64,000 bases of DNA from Haematobia irritans (taxonomy: Eukaryota; Arthropoda; Insecta; Diptera; Muscidae), in contig NC_134398.1 in NCBI RefSeq assembly GCF_050003625.1, forward strand, positions 23,970,622 through 24,034,621. Reading direction: 5' to 3'. The notes beneath the pieces are model-generated. The model was not told the origin of the DNA and made no database searches. It was given only the letters and a program-made list of their open reading frames with translations. The position numbers and the translations under genes were made by a program. Positions 50,888 to 61,979 of this stretch are shown one piece after another (the first letter of the stretch is position 1; each line of letters begins with the position of its first letter).

Positions 50888-52455
50888 AACAAGTATAAAC
50901 GGCCATAAGTTCGGCCAGGCCGAATCTTATGTACCCTCCACCATGGATTGCGTAGAAACTTCTACGAAAGACTGTCATCCACAATCGAATTACTTGGATT
51001 GTGGTATCTTAAATCTTTCTAAATCGGATGAATTTTGCTTCTCCAAACGGCACCGGAGGTCAAATCTGGGGATCGGTTTATATGGGTGCTATATATAATT
51101 ATGGACTGATATGAACCAATTCCTGCATGGTTGTTGGATACCATACACTAACATCACATACCAAATTTCAACCCAATCGGATGAATTTTGCTCTTCCAAG
51201 GGGCTCCGGATGTCAAATCTGGTGATCGGTTTATATGGAGGCTATATATAATTATGGACCTATTTCGACCAATTTTTGCATGGGAGTTTGAGGCAATATC
51301 TTAACACCTCGTACCAAATTTCAACTGAATCAGATGAATTTTGGTCTTCCAAGAGGCTCCGGAGGTCAAATCTGGTGATCGGTTTATATGGAGGCTATAT
51401 ATAATTATGGACCGATGTGGACCAATTTTTGCATGGTTGTTAGAGACCATATACTAACACCACGTACCAAATTTCAGCCGGATCGGATGAAATTTTCTTC
51501 TCTTAGAGGCCTCGCAAGCCAAATCGGGGGATCGGTTTATATGGGGGCTATATATAATTATGGACCGATGTGACCCAATTTTTGCATGGTTGTTAGAGAC
51601 CATATACTAACACCATGCACCAAATTTCAGCCGGATCGGATGAAATTTGCTTCTCTTAGAGGCCTCGCAAGCCAAATCGGGATATCGGTTTATATGGGGG
51701 CTATATATAATTATGCACCGATGTGGTCCATTTTTTGCATGGTTGTTAGAGACCATATACTAACACCACGTACCAAATTTCAGCCGGATCGGATGAAATT
51801 TGCTTCTCTTAGAGGCCTCGCAAGCCAAATCGGGGGGTCGGTTTATATGGGGGCTATATATAATTATGGACCGATGAGGACCAATTTTTGCATGGTTGTC
51901 AGAGACCATATACTAACACCATGTACCAAATTTCAGCCGGATCGGATGAAATTTGCATCTTTTAGAGACCTCGCAAGCCAAATCGGGGGATCGGTTTATA
52001 TGGGGGCTATATATAATTATGGACCGATGTGGACCAATTTTTGCATGGTTGTTAGAGACCATATACTAACACCATGTACCAAATTTCAGCCGGATCGGAT
52101 GAAATTTGCTTCTCTTAGAGGCCTCGCAAGCCAAATTTGGGGGTCCGTTTATATGGGGGCTATACGTAAAAGTGGACCGATATGGCCCATTTTCAATACC
52201 ATCCGACCTACATCAATAACAACTACTTGTGCCAAGTTTCAAGTCGATAGCTTGTTTCGTTCGGAAGTTAGCGTGATTTCAACAGACGGACGGACGGACG
52301 GGCGGACGGACGGACGGACATGCTCAGAACGACTCAGAATTTCACCACGACCCCGAATATATATACTTTATGGGGTCTTAGAGCAATATTTCGATGTGTT
52401 ACAAACGGAATGACAAAGTTAATATACCCCCCATCCTATGGTGGAGGGTATAACA
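50888..52455 (+). mobile_element. Helitron-like element, family A copy 2 (A2)
   Basis: The most complete copy. Terminal module at 50888-51005 includes a hairpin at 50904-50931 (CATAAG TTCGGCC A GGCCGAA T CTTATG) and TACCCTCCACCATGG. About seven to eight tandem units of about 153 bp follow, then a GGAC microsatellite (52284-52319). The far end (52380-52452) closes with CCCATCCTATGGTGGAGGG, the inverted partner of the terminal TACCCTCCACCAT. No 29-bp array is present in this copy. A frame of 275 residues (51586-52413) runs through the units as 51-residue repeats beginning MVVRDHILTPCTKFQPDRMK. No helicase or Rep domain is encoded. Confidence 0.75.
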
Positions 52456-52613
52456 ACAAAATTACACACTTGTTACAAATTTTTAGTAACTATATTGTCG
52501 ACAGCAATGACCTAGAGTGGTGTATTTAAAAAAAAAAAAAATTAAATGCTATTTTATTTTGAAGCAAAATTTACATGCCAAAAATTTTGATTTTTTCATC
52601 AATTTTTCATTTT

Positions 52614-52631
52614 CCCCTAAAAGTATATGCA
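52614..52631 (-). promoter_or_regulatory. Su(Hw)-like motif with insertion
   Basis: CCCCTAAAAGTATATGCA is the reverse core with two extra bases (TA) inside. Confidence 0.4.
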
Positions 52632-53447
52632 TATTATGTTAAACATAACATGTTATGTTAAACATAACATTTTGGTTCTGTTATAAAAACATTTATTAGA
52701 CAAAAAAAAAATTAAATTTTAATATTATTGTGAATAATTGTGATTTCTAAGGCTTCAAAAAGAATCCTCTTTAAATATAAATTTTACTTTTGCAGCAAAA
52801 ACTACACGCCAAAATTTGTTTTTCAATTTTTCCCTTACTTATAAAGAATGTTCCCATATAAATGAGAAAAGGAAGGAATGTCACTCATAAACAAAAAAAC
52901 AGAAAAAAACGAGATGCAAAGACTAAAATAACGCCACATGAAAATGCATCATACAAAATTTCTACCCACATTCTGGTACACTGCCTTTCTACTGTCACAT
53001 AAATGCAATTCAAAAAAAAAAAAAAAAAACAGAGCAGTGGATGTTTGTTCGAGTGTCCCAGAAAACAAATCCCCTCATTTTAAAGCAAAAGAAGCAAAAA
53101 AAAAACGAACGATATGCAAATTCTTAAAACGGAAAATGTAGTAAGGCAACAGCAACTGCTGCAACTATGTTTTGGAATAAAAGAAATCACTGTAATTCTC
53201 AAAGAGACAAACGCGAATACACAACGAATGAAAGAACAAAAAAGAAAACGAAAAAGAACAAAATCAAGAAAAATCTTAAGAATTCAAAATCAGATTCTTG
53301 GTGTTTTTTTTTTTTTGTGTGGCACAATAAGAAATAAAATTTGTCCTGGAGTCCTATGAATTTCCCTTACTAAGCAAAGGGTTGTAGTCAAGAGTTGTTT
53401 TCTTTTTTTTTTGTTTTATATAAATAGAAGAAAAAGGGAAAACCAAC

Positions 53448-53615
53448 ATGTTCCACCAACAGAACATGATGCTACCAATGATAGTTTGTACTTTGTCAAA
53501 GCAGCAATTCAAGCAGCTAGGAGAATCATACAAATATCAAACCCATTGCCATCTAAGAAATGTGCAAAGAAAAATACCTTGGAGAAATGACAATAAAGAA
53601 GGGATTGCGAGATAA
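53448..53615 (+). CDS. candidate short ORF, unknown
   Basis: ATG in a good insect context (ACCAACATG) opens 55 codons: a methionine- and glutamine-rich start (MFHQQNMMLPM), then SKQQFKQLGESYKYQTHCHL and a basic end RNVQRKIPWRNDNKEGIAR, stop TAA. Composition is less A+T-rich than the surroundings. A TATAAATA lies at 53419-53426 but too close to the ATG to be its promoter. No family is recognised; chance is likely. Confidence 0.18.
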   Translation: MFHQQNMMLPMIVCTLSKQQFKQLGESYKYQTHCHLRNVQRKIPWRNDNKEGIAR

Positions 53616-54429
53616 AGAATTTACTGAGATTTTTTTTTTTATTTTCCAGGTTGCATATTTGCTATTTAGCTAGAGATGTATAGGAAATCCTTTGATTTCA
53701 AGAGAAAATGGGGTTAAGAGGTTAAATACATAAAGTCAGTGACCTAACTGAAAGTCTTCCCATATTTATTTGTAGGAAATGTGTAAATATGGATATTATA
53801 TCTACATTTATTTGGAATTTTTGTAGTACTTCTTGAGATAAGGAAAAAGCATGTTTTGAAGGCAACATGGAAACTAGCCGAAGGTTAAACAATTAAAGCC
53901 TAAATATATATGGGCGAAAGTTCTTGGGAGAATTTTTAAAATGGACTAAATAAGGTTCGAAAAAGTCAAACTTGAAAATGGTATTATATGAAGCATATAA
54001 CGTATGGAACCATTTCGGTCATGATATTAAAGGGAATAAATCTCATAAGCCGTATTACAAACAAATCGAATCAAATGTATTCACAGTCTGAAATCCGAAG
54101 ATTTGAGTAATAGAATTTTTTACTTAAAAAAATTAGATGAAAATATACATGGAAATATACGTGGAAAGTTATAACTAAATTGTTTCAAAATTTCTCATTG
54201 TATCCGGCTAGATAGTAGTAAAGTAGCAAATTGTAGTCTACTTCAAGGCGTATGTATATAAAAAGGGAATATCGAAAAATGTGAAAGAATTGGCTTCGTT
54301 AACTTCGTATGGTACTAAAGACATTTTTGCAATTTTGAACTCCAATATTTTTCCTTCAAACTTTGAAATTTTCTTTAAAAATAAATATAAAATATAAATA
54401 TAAAATTCAGGAAAAATATTCAGTTAGGC

Positions 54430-55442
54430 TTTAGCTTTTCCAAATCCCAATTGCTGGGCCTCACGCTTGACACTTGCCATCAGATTTTGTACAGTCACCT
54501 TGTCCACCTTCTACACCGCAGAAAGTCAGTTTGTCTTGAACTGCTGCTCGTCCTTAGCAGTTTTTTGGTCTTCTTTAGGTTCCGCTTGACAATAGCTCAG
54601 TATTTCTCAATTGGGCGGAGCTCTGGCGTGTTGGGAGGGTTCTTGTCCTTGGGAACCACCTGCATGTTGTTGGCGGCGTACCACTCCATGGCCTTTTTAC
54701 CGTAATGGCAAGATGCCAAATCCGGCCAAAACCGTACGGAACAACCGTGTTTCTTCAGAAAAGGCAGCAGACGTTTATTCAAACACTCTTTCACGTAAAT
54801 ATCTTGGTTGACAGTCCCGGAAGCTATGAAAATGATGCTTTTCAAGCCACAGGTACAGATGGCTTGCCAAACCAGATATTTCTTTGCGAACTTTGACAGT
54901 TTTATGTGCTTGAAAATATCTGCTACCTTTCCCCTTCCTTTTGCCGTATAAAACTCCTGTCCCGGAAGCTACTTGTAGTCGGCTTTGACGTAGGTTTCGT
55001 CGTCCATTACCACGCAGTCAAACTTCGTCAGCATCGTCGTGTACAGCCTCCGGGATCGCGCTTTGGCCGTCGTATTTTGTTTATCATCGCGATTTGGAGT
55101 CACTACCTTCTTGTAAGTCGATAGTCCGGCTCGTTTTTTGGCTCGATGCACGGTTGTAGACGATACACCCAGCTTATTTGCGGCATCTCGGAGAGAGATG
55201 TTAGGGTTTCGCTTGAAACTACCGCCAACTCTCTTTGTCGTCTCAGCGGCTTCCGGTTTTCGATTTCCTCCCGATCCAGACTTCCTGGCTGTCGACAAAC
55301 GTTCGCCAAACACTTTAATTACATTTGTAACGGTTGATTTGGCAACTTTTAAGGATTTTGCCAGCTTTGCGTGCGAGTAGCTCGGATTTTCGCGATGCGC
55401 GAGCAAAAATTTGATACGCTGCTCTTCTTACTTGGACGGCAT
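54430..55442 (-). pseudogene. DD37E (ITmD37E-type) Tc1/mariner transposase, decayed
   Basis: Almost the whole transposase can be followed on the minus strand from an ATG at 55440-55442. The N-terminal helix-turn-helix region (YSHAKLAKSLKVAKSTVTN) and a second one (SLRDAANKLGVSSTTVHRA) bind DNA in this family. Catalytic residues lie in VVMDDETYVK, RFWPDLASCHYG and TPELRPIEKY. By my count 37 residues separate the last two, the DD37E signature. Three nonsense changes break it: TAA at codon 5 (55428-55430), TAG after VKADYK (54969-54971) and TGA after PIEKY (54597-54599). Otherwise the frame is kept, so decay is moderate. I could not place its terminal inverted repeats. Confidence 0.85.
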
Positions 55443-55689
55443 TTTGACAACTGAAGAGTGAATTCAAAATAGGAGCAACATTCTACACACACACACCTTC
55501 AAAATGAGGGGTGTTCAGGTTTTTTAAATGCAAAATTGAAAGAAATACGTCAAGTTTATATTGACCAAATTAAATAAAATTAATCTCTAAATAAACGGAC
55601 ATATTGAATCTATGAAGTAAAATTAACAAAGACCTATACTGTCCTCTAACAACCGTAACAAAATTGTTCCGTACCGGTGCATATATATT

Positions 55690-55945
55690 TAGAGTAGATG
55701 TGTGCACGTGACACGAAATTGGTGACTCACGCTCATTGCAACGGCGTGAGTGTGCGTGAGCGTGATTAAAAAACCAAAATTTCGTGCGAGAGTGTGAGTC
55801 TCGAAAACAATATCTTCGTGAGTGTGCATGAGTAACGAATTACGCTCACGAAAATAACCGCGCTCTCAAACATAAAACACTTAACAGTTAAATTCATTTG
55901 CAATTTTAGTGTCAAAAAATTATTCGTGAGTCACGACATATTTCG
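55690..55945. repeat. CGTGAG/CTCACG-rich segment
   Basis: At least five CGTGAG or CTCACG hexamers in both directions within 250 bp (for example GTGACTCACGCTC, GTGCGTGAGCGTGA, TTCGTGAGTG, CGCTCACGAA, TTCGTGAGTCACGAC). Much more CpG-rich than the rest of the window. Possibly a fragment of a mobile element. Confidence 0.6.
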
Positions 55946-55958
55946 TAATAAAATTCAA

Positions 55959-58186
55959 TCTATGTTTGTTTATTTGTTTGTATGTTCCGAGTTGGCTTCG
56001 AAACGGCTGAACCGATTTACTTGAAATTTTCAGAGATCGTAGGGGGCGTTCATGTGGTGAAAATAGGGTACCTCATTTTTTGACACCTGGTGGCGGAGGG
56101 GGACCTCCCCTTTGTCGGACTTTTTGAAAATTGGACCAAAGTTGACCGATTTGCTTGAAATTTTCATTGAAGGTTGGGTTTGGTATCTAAACAAAGATCC
56201 GCTACTTTATATTTCGATATTTGGTGGCGGAGGGGGACCACCCCTTTGTTCGACTTTTTTTTTAAGTACAGTGAAAAAACTAAAATTCTCTAAATTATCT
56301 GAGATTTACAGAGAACATGCGGTGAGGTTATGGAATTAATATGGGGTACCTGATGGTTTCATATGTGGACGGGAAGGGGGACCTCCCCCTTGCCCTACTT
56401 TTTTAAATTTGGAACAAAATTATGCGATTTGCTTGAAATTTTCATTGAATGTTGGGGTTGGCATCTAGACAAAAATCCGCTACATTATTTTTCGATATTT
56501 GGTCGGGGAGGGGGACCACCCCTTTGCCCGAATTTTTTTGTTTGAAAGTACAAACAAAACTAAACTCCCCCGACTGAAATTTTACGGAAAAAACGGGTTA
56601 TGAAATTTTTATCAGGTTCTCGATTTTTTAATAAAAATAAAAGGGCATAGGGAGACATCCGCTTCTCTTAAGTACATACAGAGAAACAATTAAAATTTTA
56701 CCGAGTTACTTGAAATTTACAGAGGACTGGGGAGAGGTTACGATTATTAATAGTTGATACCTGATTTTGTGATATGTGGACGGAAGAGAGGCCGCCCTTT
56801 TAGGCCTATAAGTTGCTTGACATTTTCTGGGACGTTTACAAAAGATACGCTACATCACTTTTCGACATTTAGTCGGGGAGGAGGTCCTCCTCTAAAACTG
56901 CAAAAAAAACAACAATTCTTAAGTTTTCATGAAATTTACATAGGCAGTGGGGGAAGGTTATGAACGAAGAGGCAACCTTCCTTGCCCCACACTTGAAGGA
57001 AAGTTTCAAGAATTTTCAGGGAAGGTGACGTCCCTTTAAAACAATAGAGCAAAATTTAAACATCGCCGATCTACTTGAAATTTACAGGGAACGTGGGAGG
57101 AGGTGATTAAATTAGTATATGATTTTTTAATTAAATTAGTATATGATTTTTCGATATCTGGTTGGGGAAGGGGAAAATTGAAATAAACTTTGTCGATTTA
57201 CTTCGATAGAATTTATAGGGACCATTGAGTAGTTGCGAAATTAATATAGGGTACGTGATAGTCCGATATTAGGTTAGGTTAGGTTATGTGGCAGCCCGAT
57301 GTGTCAGGCTCAATTAGACTATTCAGTCCATTGTGATACCACAGTGGTGAACTTCTCTCTTATCACTGAGTGCTGCCCGATTCCATGTTAACCTCAATGA
57401 CAAGGGACCTCCTTTTTATAGCCGAGTCCGAACGGCGTTCCACATTCCAGTGAAACCACTTAGAGAAGCTTTGAAACCCTCAGAAATGTCACCAGCATAA
57501 CTGAGGTGGGATAATCCACCGCTGAAAAACTTTTTGGTGTTCCGTCGTAGCAGGAATCGAACCACCGACCTTGTGTATGCAAGGCGGGCATGCTAACCAT
57601 TGCACCACGGTGGCTCCCTATTAGGTCGGAGTGGAGCGAAGGTGGGGGAGGGTTCCCTTTTGTCCGTTTTTTTTTCTTAAATTGAAAGTAGAGGGTTGTC
57701 CGTAAATGGGAACTCGGTACATAATTTTATGATTTTTGCACAGGCTTCTGCCAGACTTCTTTTTAGTAAAGAACTTTAATTTACATGAAATTGGCAGCCA
57801 ACGGTGCATATTTTTCCCACATTTTAGCATATGTTAATGTGGTAAAATTTTTTACTATTTTTGCTTTTTCCGATTTATTGGATGGGAAGCAGTAATTCTT
57901 TGTATGTTATTATAATATAGTGCTTAATTTTCAGATATGTTGAGGAGAAGGATACCTTTCCTTGACAAACCACACTTAAAATTCACAAGAAATATAGAAG
58001 AAGGTACACCCTCTCCCGCCGTATTAGTATCTATAAACGAAAAATCAAGTAGTCCTATTTGTTTAAAAGAATTAAAATCTTTTCGAATTTGTTCGCAGCA
58101 CGAAGGATATAGTTGACTAAGTTAACGCAAATTGTTCCTCCAAATACGCTTCGGAAGGCGCAGCGAAGCGGGCCGGGTTACGCTAG
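55959..58186 (+). mobile_element. Helitron-like non-autonomous element
   Basis: The proposed 5' end is TC (TCTATGTTTGTTTATTTG, preceded by A). The 3' end is CTAG followed by T, with a perfect 7-bp hairpin CGCTTCG...CGAAGCG (58147-58153 and 58164-58170) about 12 bases before it. These are the textbook Helitron termini: 5' TC, a short 3' hairpin, 3' CTRR, insertion between A and T. The interior has diverged repeats of TTCGATATTTGGTCGGGGAG, GGGGGACC and TTGCTTGAAATTTTCATTGA. No coding domain is present. The SINE at 57271 splits one of these repeats. Confidence 0.72.
57271..57617 (-). mobile_element. tRNA-derived SINE, copy 3, near full length
   Basis: The minus strand starts GGAGCCACCGTGGTGCAATG, has an intact-looking B box and ends in CCTAACCTAACCT. 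It is flanked by TATTAGG on the left and TATTAGGT on the right, a likely target-site duplication. Removing it restores the host repeat phrase CCGATATTAGGTCGGAG. Confidence 0.88.
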
Positions 58187-58551
58187 TGTCTAATAAATTT
58201 TCTTGAATTTGACAAAAAATATTGCGTTTGTAATACAGCTTAGTTAAAATTTTCTAGAATTACCCAAAATGTTTATTTTTTTCTGGAGGGTTCACTGCAC
58301 TGTAAGTGCAGGGAACTACGAGCTTTTCTAATAGTTGTTTTTTTTTCAAACTGCACAAGATAGCTCTTTATTTATTTATTGAAAATGTATGGAAAGTAAA
58401 CCTGATAAGCTCGTAGATCAAAAAATATATAAAATATATAGCATGCTTTTGGGCACTCGCTAAATTGAAAAGCAAAAATATGCAGTCTGCCCTAAATTAA
58501 TTACGCCTTATTTATCCAAATATTTTAGATCTACAAAATGTATTTAAAAAA
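58187..58551. other. AT-rich spacer
   Basis: A unique stretch with one motif site at 58441 and no gene. Confidence 0.5.
58441..58454 (+). promoter_or_regulatory. Su(Hw)-like motif
   Basis: GCATGCTTTTGGGC: two differences from the 13-bp core, with the downstream GGGC kept. Confidence 0.48.
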
Positions 58552-58795
58552 CAAGCATATACGGCCGTAAGTTCGGCCAGGCCGAATCTGATGTACCCTC
58601 CACCATGGATTGCATAGAAACTTGTACTGAAAACTTTCATCCACAATCGAATTATTAAAAATCGAAATTCGAAAAAATTAAAATAAAATTTTGACAACAT
58701 TTTCTATAGAAATAAAATTTTGACAAAATTTTCTATAGATATAAAAATTTGACAAAATTTTTTATAGAAATAAAATCTTGACAAAATTTAGTATA

Positions 58796-59643
58796 AAGGG
58801 TGATTTGTTAAGAGCTTGATAACTTTTTTTTTTTAAAAACGCATAAAATTTGCAAAATCTCATCGGTTCTTTATTTGAAACGTTAGATTGGTCCATGACA
58901 TTTACTTTTTGAAGATAATTTCATTTAAATGTTGACCGCGGCTGCGTCTTAGGTGGTCCATTCGGAAAGTCCAATTTTGGGCAACTTTTTCGAGCATTTC
59001 GGCCGGAATAGCCCGAATTTCTTCGGAAATATTGTCTTCCAAAGCTGGAATAGTTGCTGGCTTATTTCTGTAGACTTTAGACTTGACGTAGCCCCACAAA
59101 AAATAGTCTAAAGGCGTCAAATCGCATGATCTTGGTGGCCAACTTACCGGTCCATTTCTTGAGATGAATTGTTCTCCGAAGTTTTCCCTCAAAATGGCCA
59201 TAGAATCGCGAGCTGTGTGACATGTAACGCCATCTGGTTGAAACCACATGTCAACCAAGTTCAGTTCTTCCATTTTTGGCAACAAAAAGTTTGTTAGCAT
59301 CGAACGATAGCGATCGCCATTCACCGTAACGTTGCGTCCAACAGCATCTTTGAAAAAATACGGTCCAATGATTCCACCAGCGTACAAACCACACCAAACA
59401 GTGCATTTTTCGGGATGCATGGGCAGTTCTTGAACGGCTTCTGGTTGCTCTTCACTCCAAATGCGGCAATTTTGCTTATTTACGTAGCCATTCAACCAGA
59501 AATGAGGCTCATCGCTGATCAAAATTTGTCGATAAAAAAGCGGATTTTCTGCCAACTTTTCTAGGGCCCATTCACTGAAAATTCGACGTTGTGGCTCGTT
59601 AGTAAGTCTATTCATGATGAAATGTCAAAGCATACTGAGCATA
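58796..59643 (-). mobile_element. DD41D mariner-like element, copy 2, one end missing
   Basis: The left inverted repeat AAGGGTGATTTGTTAAG follows a TA. Sequence is nearly identical to copy 1 over about 840 bp. The right end stops after AGCATACTGAGCAT and joins family A repeat sequence; the last 100 bp and the right inverted repeat are gone, so the copy cannot move. Confidence 0.9.
58902..59615 (-). pseudogene. mariner-like transposase with in-frame deletion of the DNA-binding domain
   Basis: An uninterrupted frame of 237 residues from an ATG. The first residues (MNRLTNE) match the expected start of this transposase family, and they join directly to PQRRIFSEWALEKL, the edge of the catalytic domain. 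The N-terminal DNA-binding region (over 100 residues in relatives) is therefore removed in frame. Catalytic aspartates are D35 (ISDEPHFW), D128 (WFQPDGVTCH) and D170 (TPLDYFLWG), a DD41D spacing. Two changes next to catalytic residues, QPD for QQD and DEPH for DEAH, suggest decay. The frame could give a catalytic-domain-only protein, but without end-binding no transposition is expected. Confidence 0.82.
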
Positions 59644-60470
59644 CTAGCGCAATGTACTACGTTTCACCACGTACCAAATTTCAACGGGATCGGATGAGCT
59701 TCGGAGGTGAAATCTGGGGATGGGTTTAAATTGGGGTTATGTATAATTAAGACCGGTATGAACCAATTTTTGCATAGTTGCTAGAGACCATATACTAACA
59801 CCACGTACCATATTTCAACCGAATCGGATGAATTGTGCTCATCCATGAGGCTCTGGAGGTCAAATCTGGGTATCGGTTTATATAGGGGCTATATATAATT
59901 ATGGACCGATGTGGACCAATTTTTGCATGGTTGTTAGAGACCATATACTAACACCACGTACCAAATTTCAACCGAATCGGATGAATTTTGCTCATCCATG
60001 AGGCTCCGGAGGTCAAATCTGGGTATCGGTTTATATGGGGGCTATATATAATTATGAACCGATATGGACCAATTTTTGCATGGTTGTTAGAGACCATAGA
60101 CGAACACCATGTACCAAATTTCAACCGGATCGGATAAAATTTGCTTCTCTTAGGGGCTCCGCAAAACCAAATCTGAGCGTCGGTTTATATGGAGGGGACC
60201 GATATGACCCATTTGCAATAACATCCGACCCACATCAATAACAACTACTTGTGCCTTGTGTTTCAAGTCGATAGCTTGTTTCGTTCGGAAGTTAGCGTAA
60301 TTTCAACAGACGGACGGACATGCTTAGATCGACTCAGAGTTTCACCACAACCCAGAATATATTTATGGGGTCTTAGAGCAATATTTCGATGTGTTACAAA
60401 CGGAATAACAAAGTTAATATACCCACCCCCCCCCCCCCCCCCATCCTATGGTGAAGGGTTTTTTAATCTT

Positions 60471-61979
60471 GAACTTCCATTTTAATTTCGAACTGTCATT
60501 CGCCTTTAAACCGCTTGGTAAATAAAAAAACACATCTTCTATTCAAACTTTAAAATGTCCCCAAAAGTTAAAGTTACTTGGAAAATCTCTGCCCTTTTGG
60601 CGGAAAAACATTTAGGAAAACAAATGTCTTGGCATTACATTTCTTCTTTTACACATTTCTAAATTATCATAGTTGTATGAAGACATTATCGTAAAGAAAG
60701 CAAAAAAAAAAAAACAACTGAACAGAGGAACCACTAAAAAAAAACATATACAAAGACATTGTAAACAATACTAAAGCATACTTTAAGGGGCCGTTATATA
60801 TTACCATAGATAAAATGACAACAAGAAGGCGGCAGACGGTAATGACGGCGAAAAAAAAAAAACAAGTTAAACATAAATTAAATAAATTATAGACCACCAA
60901 ACAAGGCTCCAAGGGGCAACTACAATTAAGTTGCCACCTCCTACGTTGGTTATGCTCATTGTTGCGGCTGATGTTGTTAATACAATGGTTGGCAATGTTG
61001 TTGCAAAAAACAAAGTAAGCGAGACCAAAACCAAAATCACTACAGTAACACCATATTTATCACTTTGAACACCATAAGAACATACACAAACACATACACA
61101 CACACACATATACAAATAAAATTTCTCCCACCCAACCACATAAGAGGTGGCAACAGTGGGCGGCCAGTTAACAACTTTAGAAGTCTAGTAGCTGTAGCAA
61201 GAGGCACTACACAACAATAACAAAATCGACCCTTAGAGGTCATGAATGTCTTCAACAGACATTATAAAATGGCCACAGAGTGTTGTTATATTGGTCCTTA
61301 TTGCTTACCATACTAGGCTATGACGACAGTCTGGCTGCTTGTATAGTGGCCTAATGACAATGTGGTGACCCCTCCTTTTCTCACCAAAATCACAGTATAC
61401 CAAACAAACATTACTTTACCGCCGATGGGAAAATTATATACATATACGCCTGGTAATACAAACAACATCACTATTGTATTAAAATACCGTGAAATATTTA
61501 AATGGCCATTAAAGACATTAAAGCCCACCTCAAATGGAAAACAGCACCGATGACAAAGAAATATTTAAACATTAAGGACGTTTTTCTTTTTTTTTTTTTG
61601 TTGGGGCTGTAGTGAAAAAGCAGAGAGAGAGAGAGAGAGAGAGGACGGACACCAAACAAATATTTTATTGGCAAAATGTAAATATTTATTTTCGGAGATT
61701 GCATAGAAAATAAAATAAACAAATATATTAAGGCATTTCCTTGATGGCTTCTTTAAATTTAGGTCTTACAATAAAATATGAAAATTTATTGTTATCAGTT
61801 TTAATGGGCCAGAAGATAGTTATGATGTTATGAAATATGTTGCCTTATAATGAATTAATAATTAAATTAAGCAAATAAATTATAGTATACATTAAGGATC
61901 AATAGGTGTTGTATACTCCGAGGAGGAAAGCAATGTGTAAATTACACGGAAATGCCAAAATAACTACAATATTAAAACA
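60471..61979. other. unique DNA of more balanced composition, with microsatellites
   Basis: Contains (CA)n near 61083-61107, (GA)n at about 61622-61643 and a CAACAA-rich stretch. Many overlapping short frames on both strands (60667-61722) lack domains. It resembles fly intronic or enhancer DNA. Confidence 0.4.
60777..60790 (+). promoter_or_regulatory. Su(Hw)-like motif
   Basis: GCATACTTTAAGGG has one mismatch to the core. Weaker relatives are at 61911-61924 (GTATACTCCGAGGA) and 62077-62090 (GCATAGTCCTAGGG). Confidence 0.5.

Larger units (their letters stand above)
52456..54420. other. unique AT-rich DNA, no gene confirmed
   Basis: Contains AACATAACATGTTATGTTAA palindromic DNA near 52640-52665, poly-A runs, and short frames at 52938-53359 that are lysine-rich by base composition. 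A short ORF is listed separately. Confidence 0.45.
58552..60470 (+). mobile_element. Helitron-like element, family A copy 3 (A3), split by a mariner
   Basis: The terminal module at 58552-58665 contains the hairpin TTCGGCC-A-GGCCGAA and CCTCCACCATGGATTGC. It is followed by a short reverse 29-bp array (58675-58790), then a mariner (58796-59643), then 153-bp units (59650-60200), a GGAC microsatellite remnant and the closing TATACCC...CCATCCTATGGTG (60418-60460). A run of 16 C at about 60427-60442 has expanded in the final hairpin. Confidence 0.72.

Noticed and set aside
59630..59645. GCATACTGAGCATAC in the mariner as a Su(Hw)-like site
   Set aside because: Only the GCATACT half matches; the T-run and AGG part are absent, and it is element sequence.
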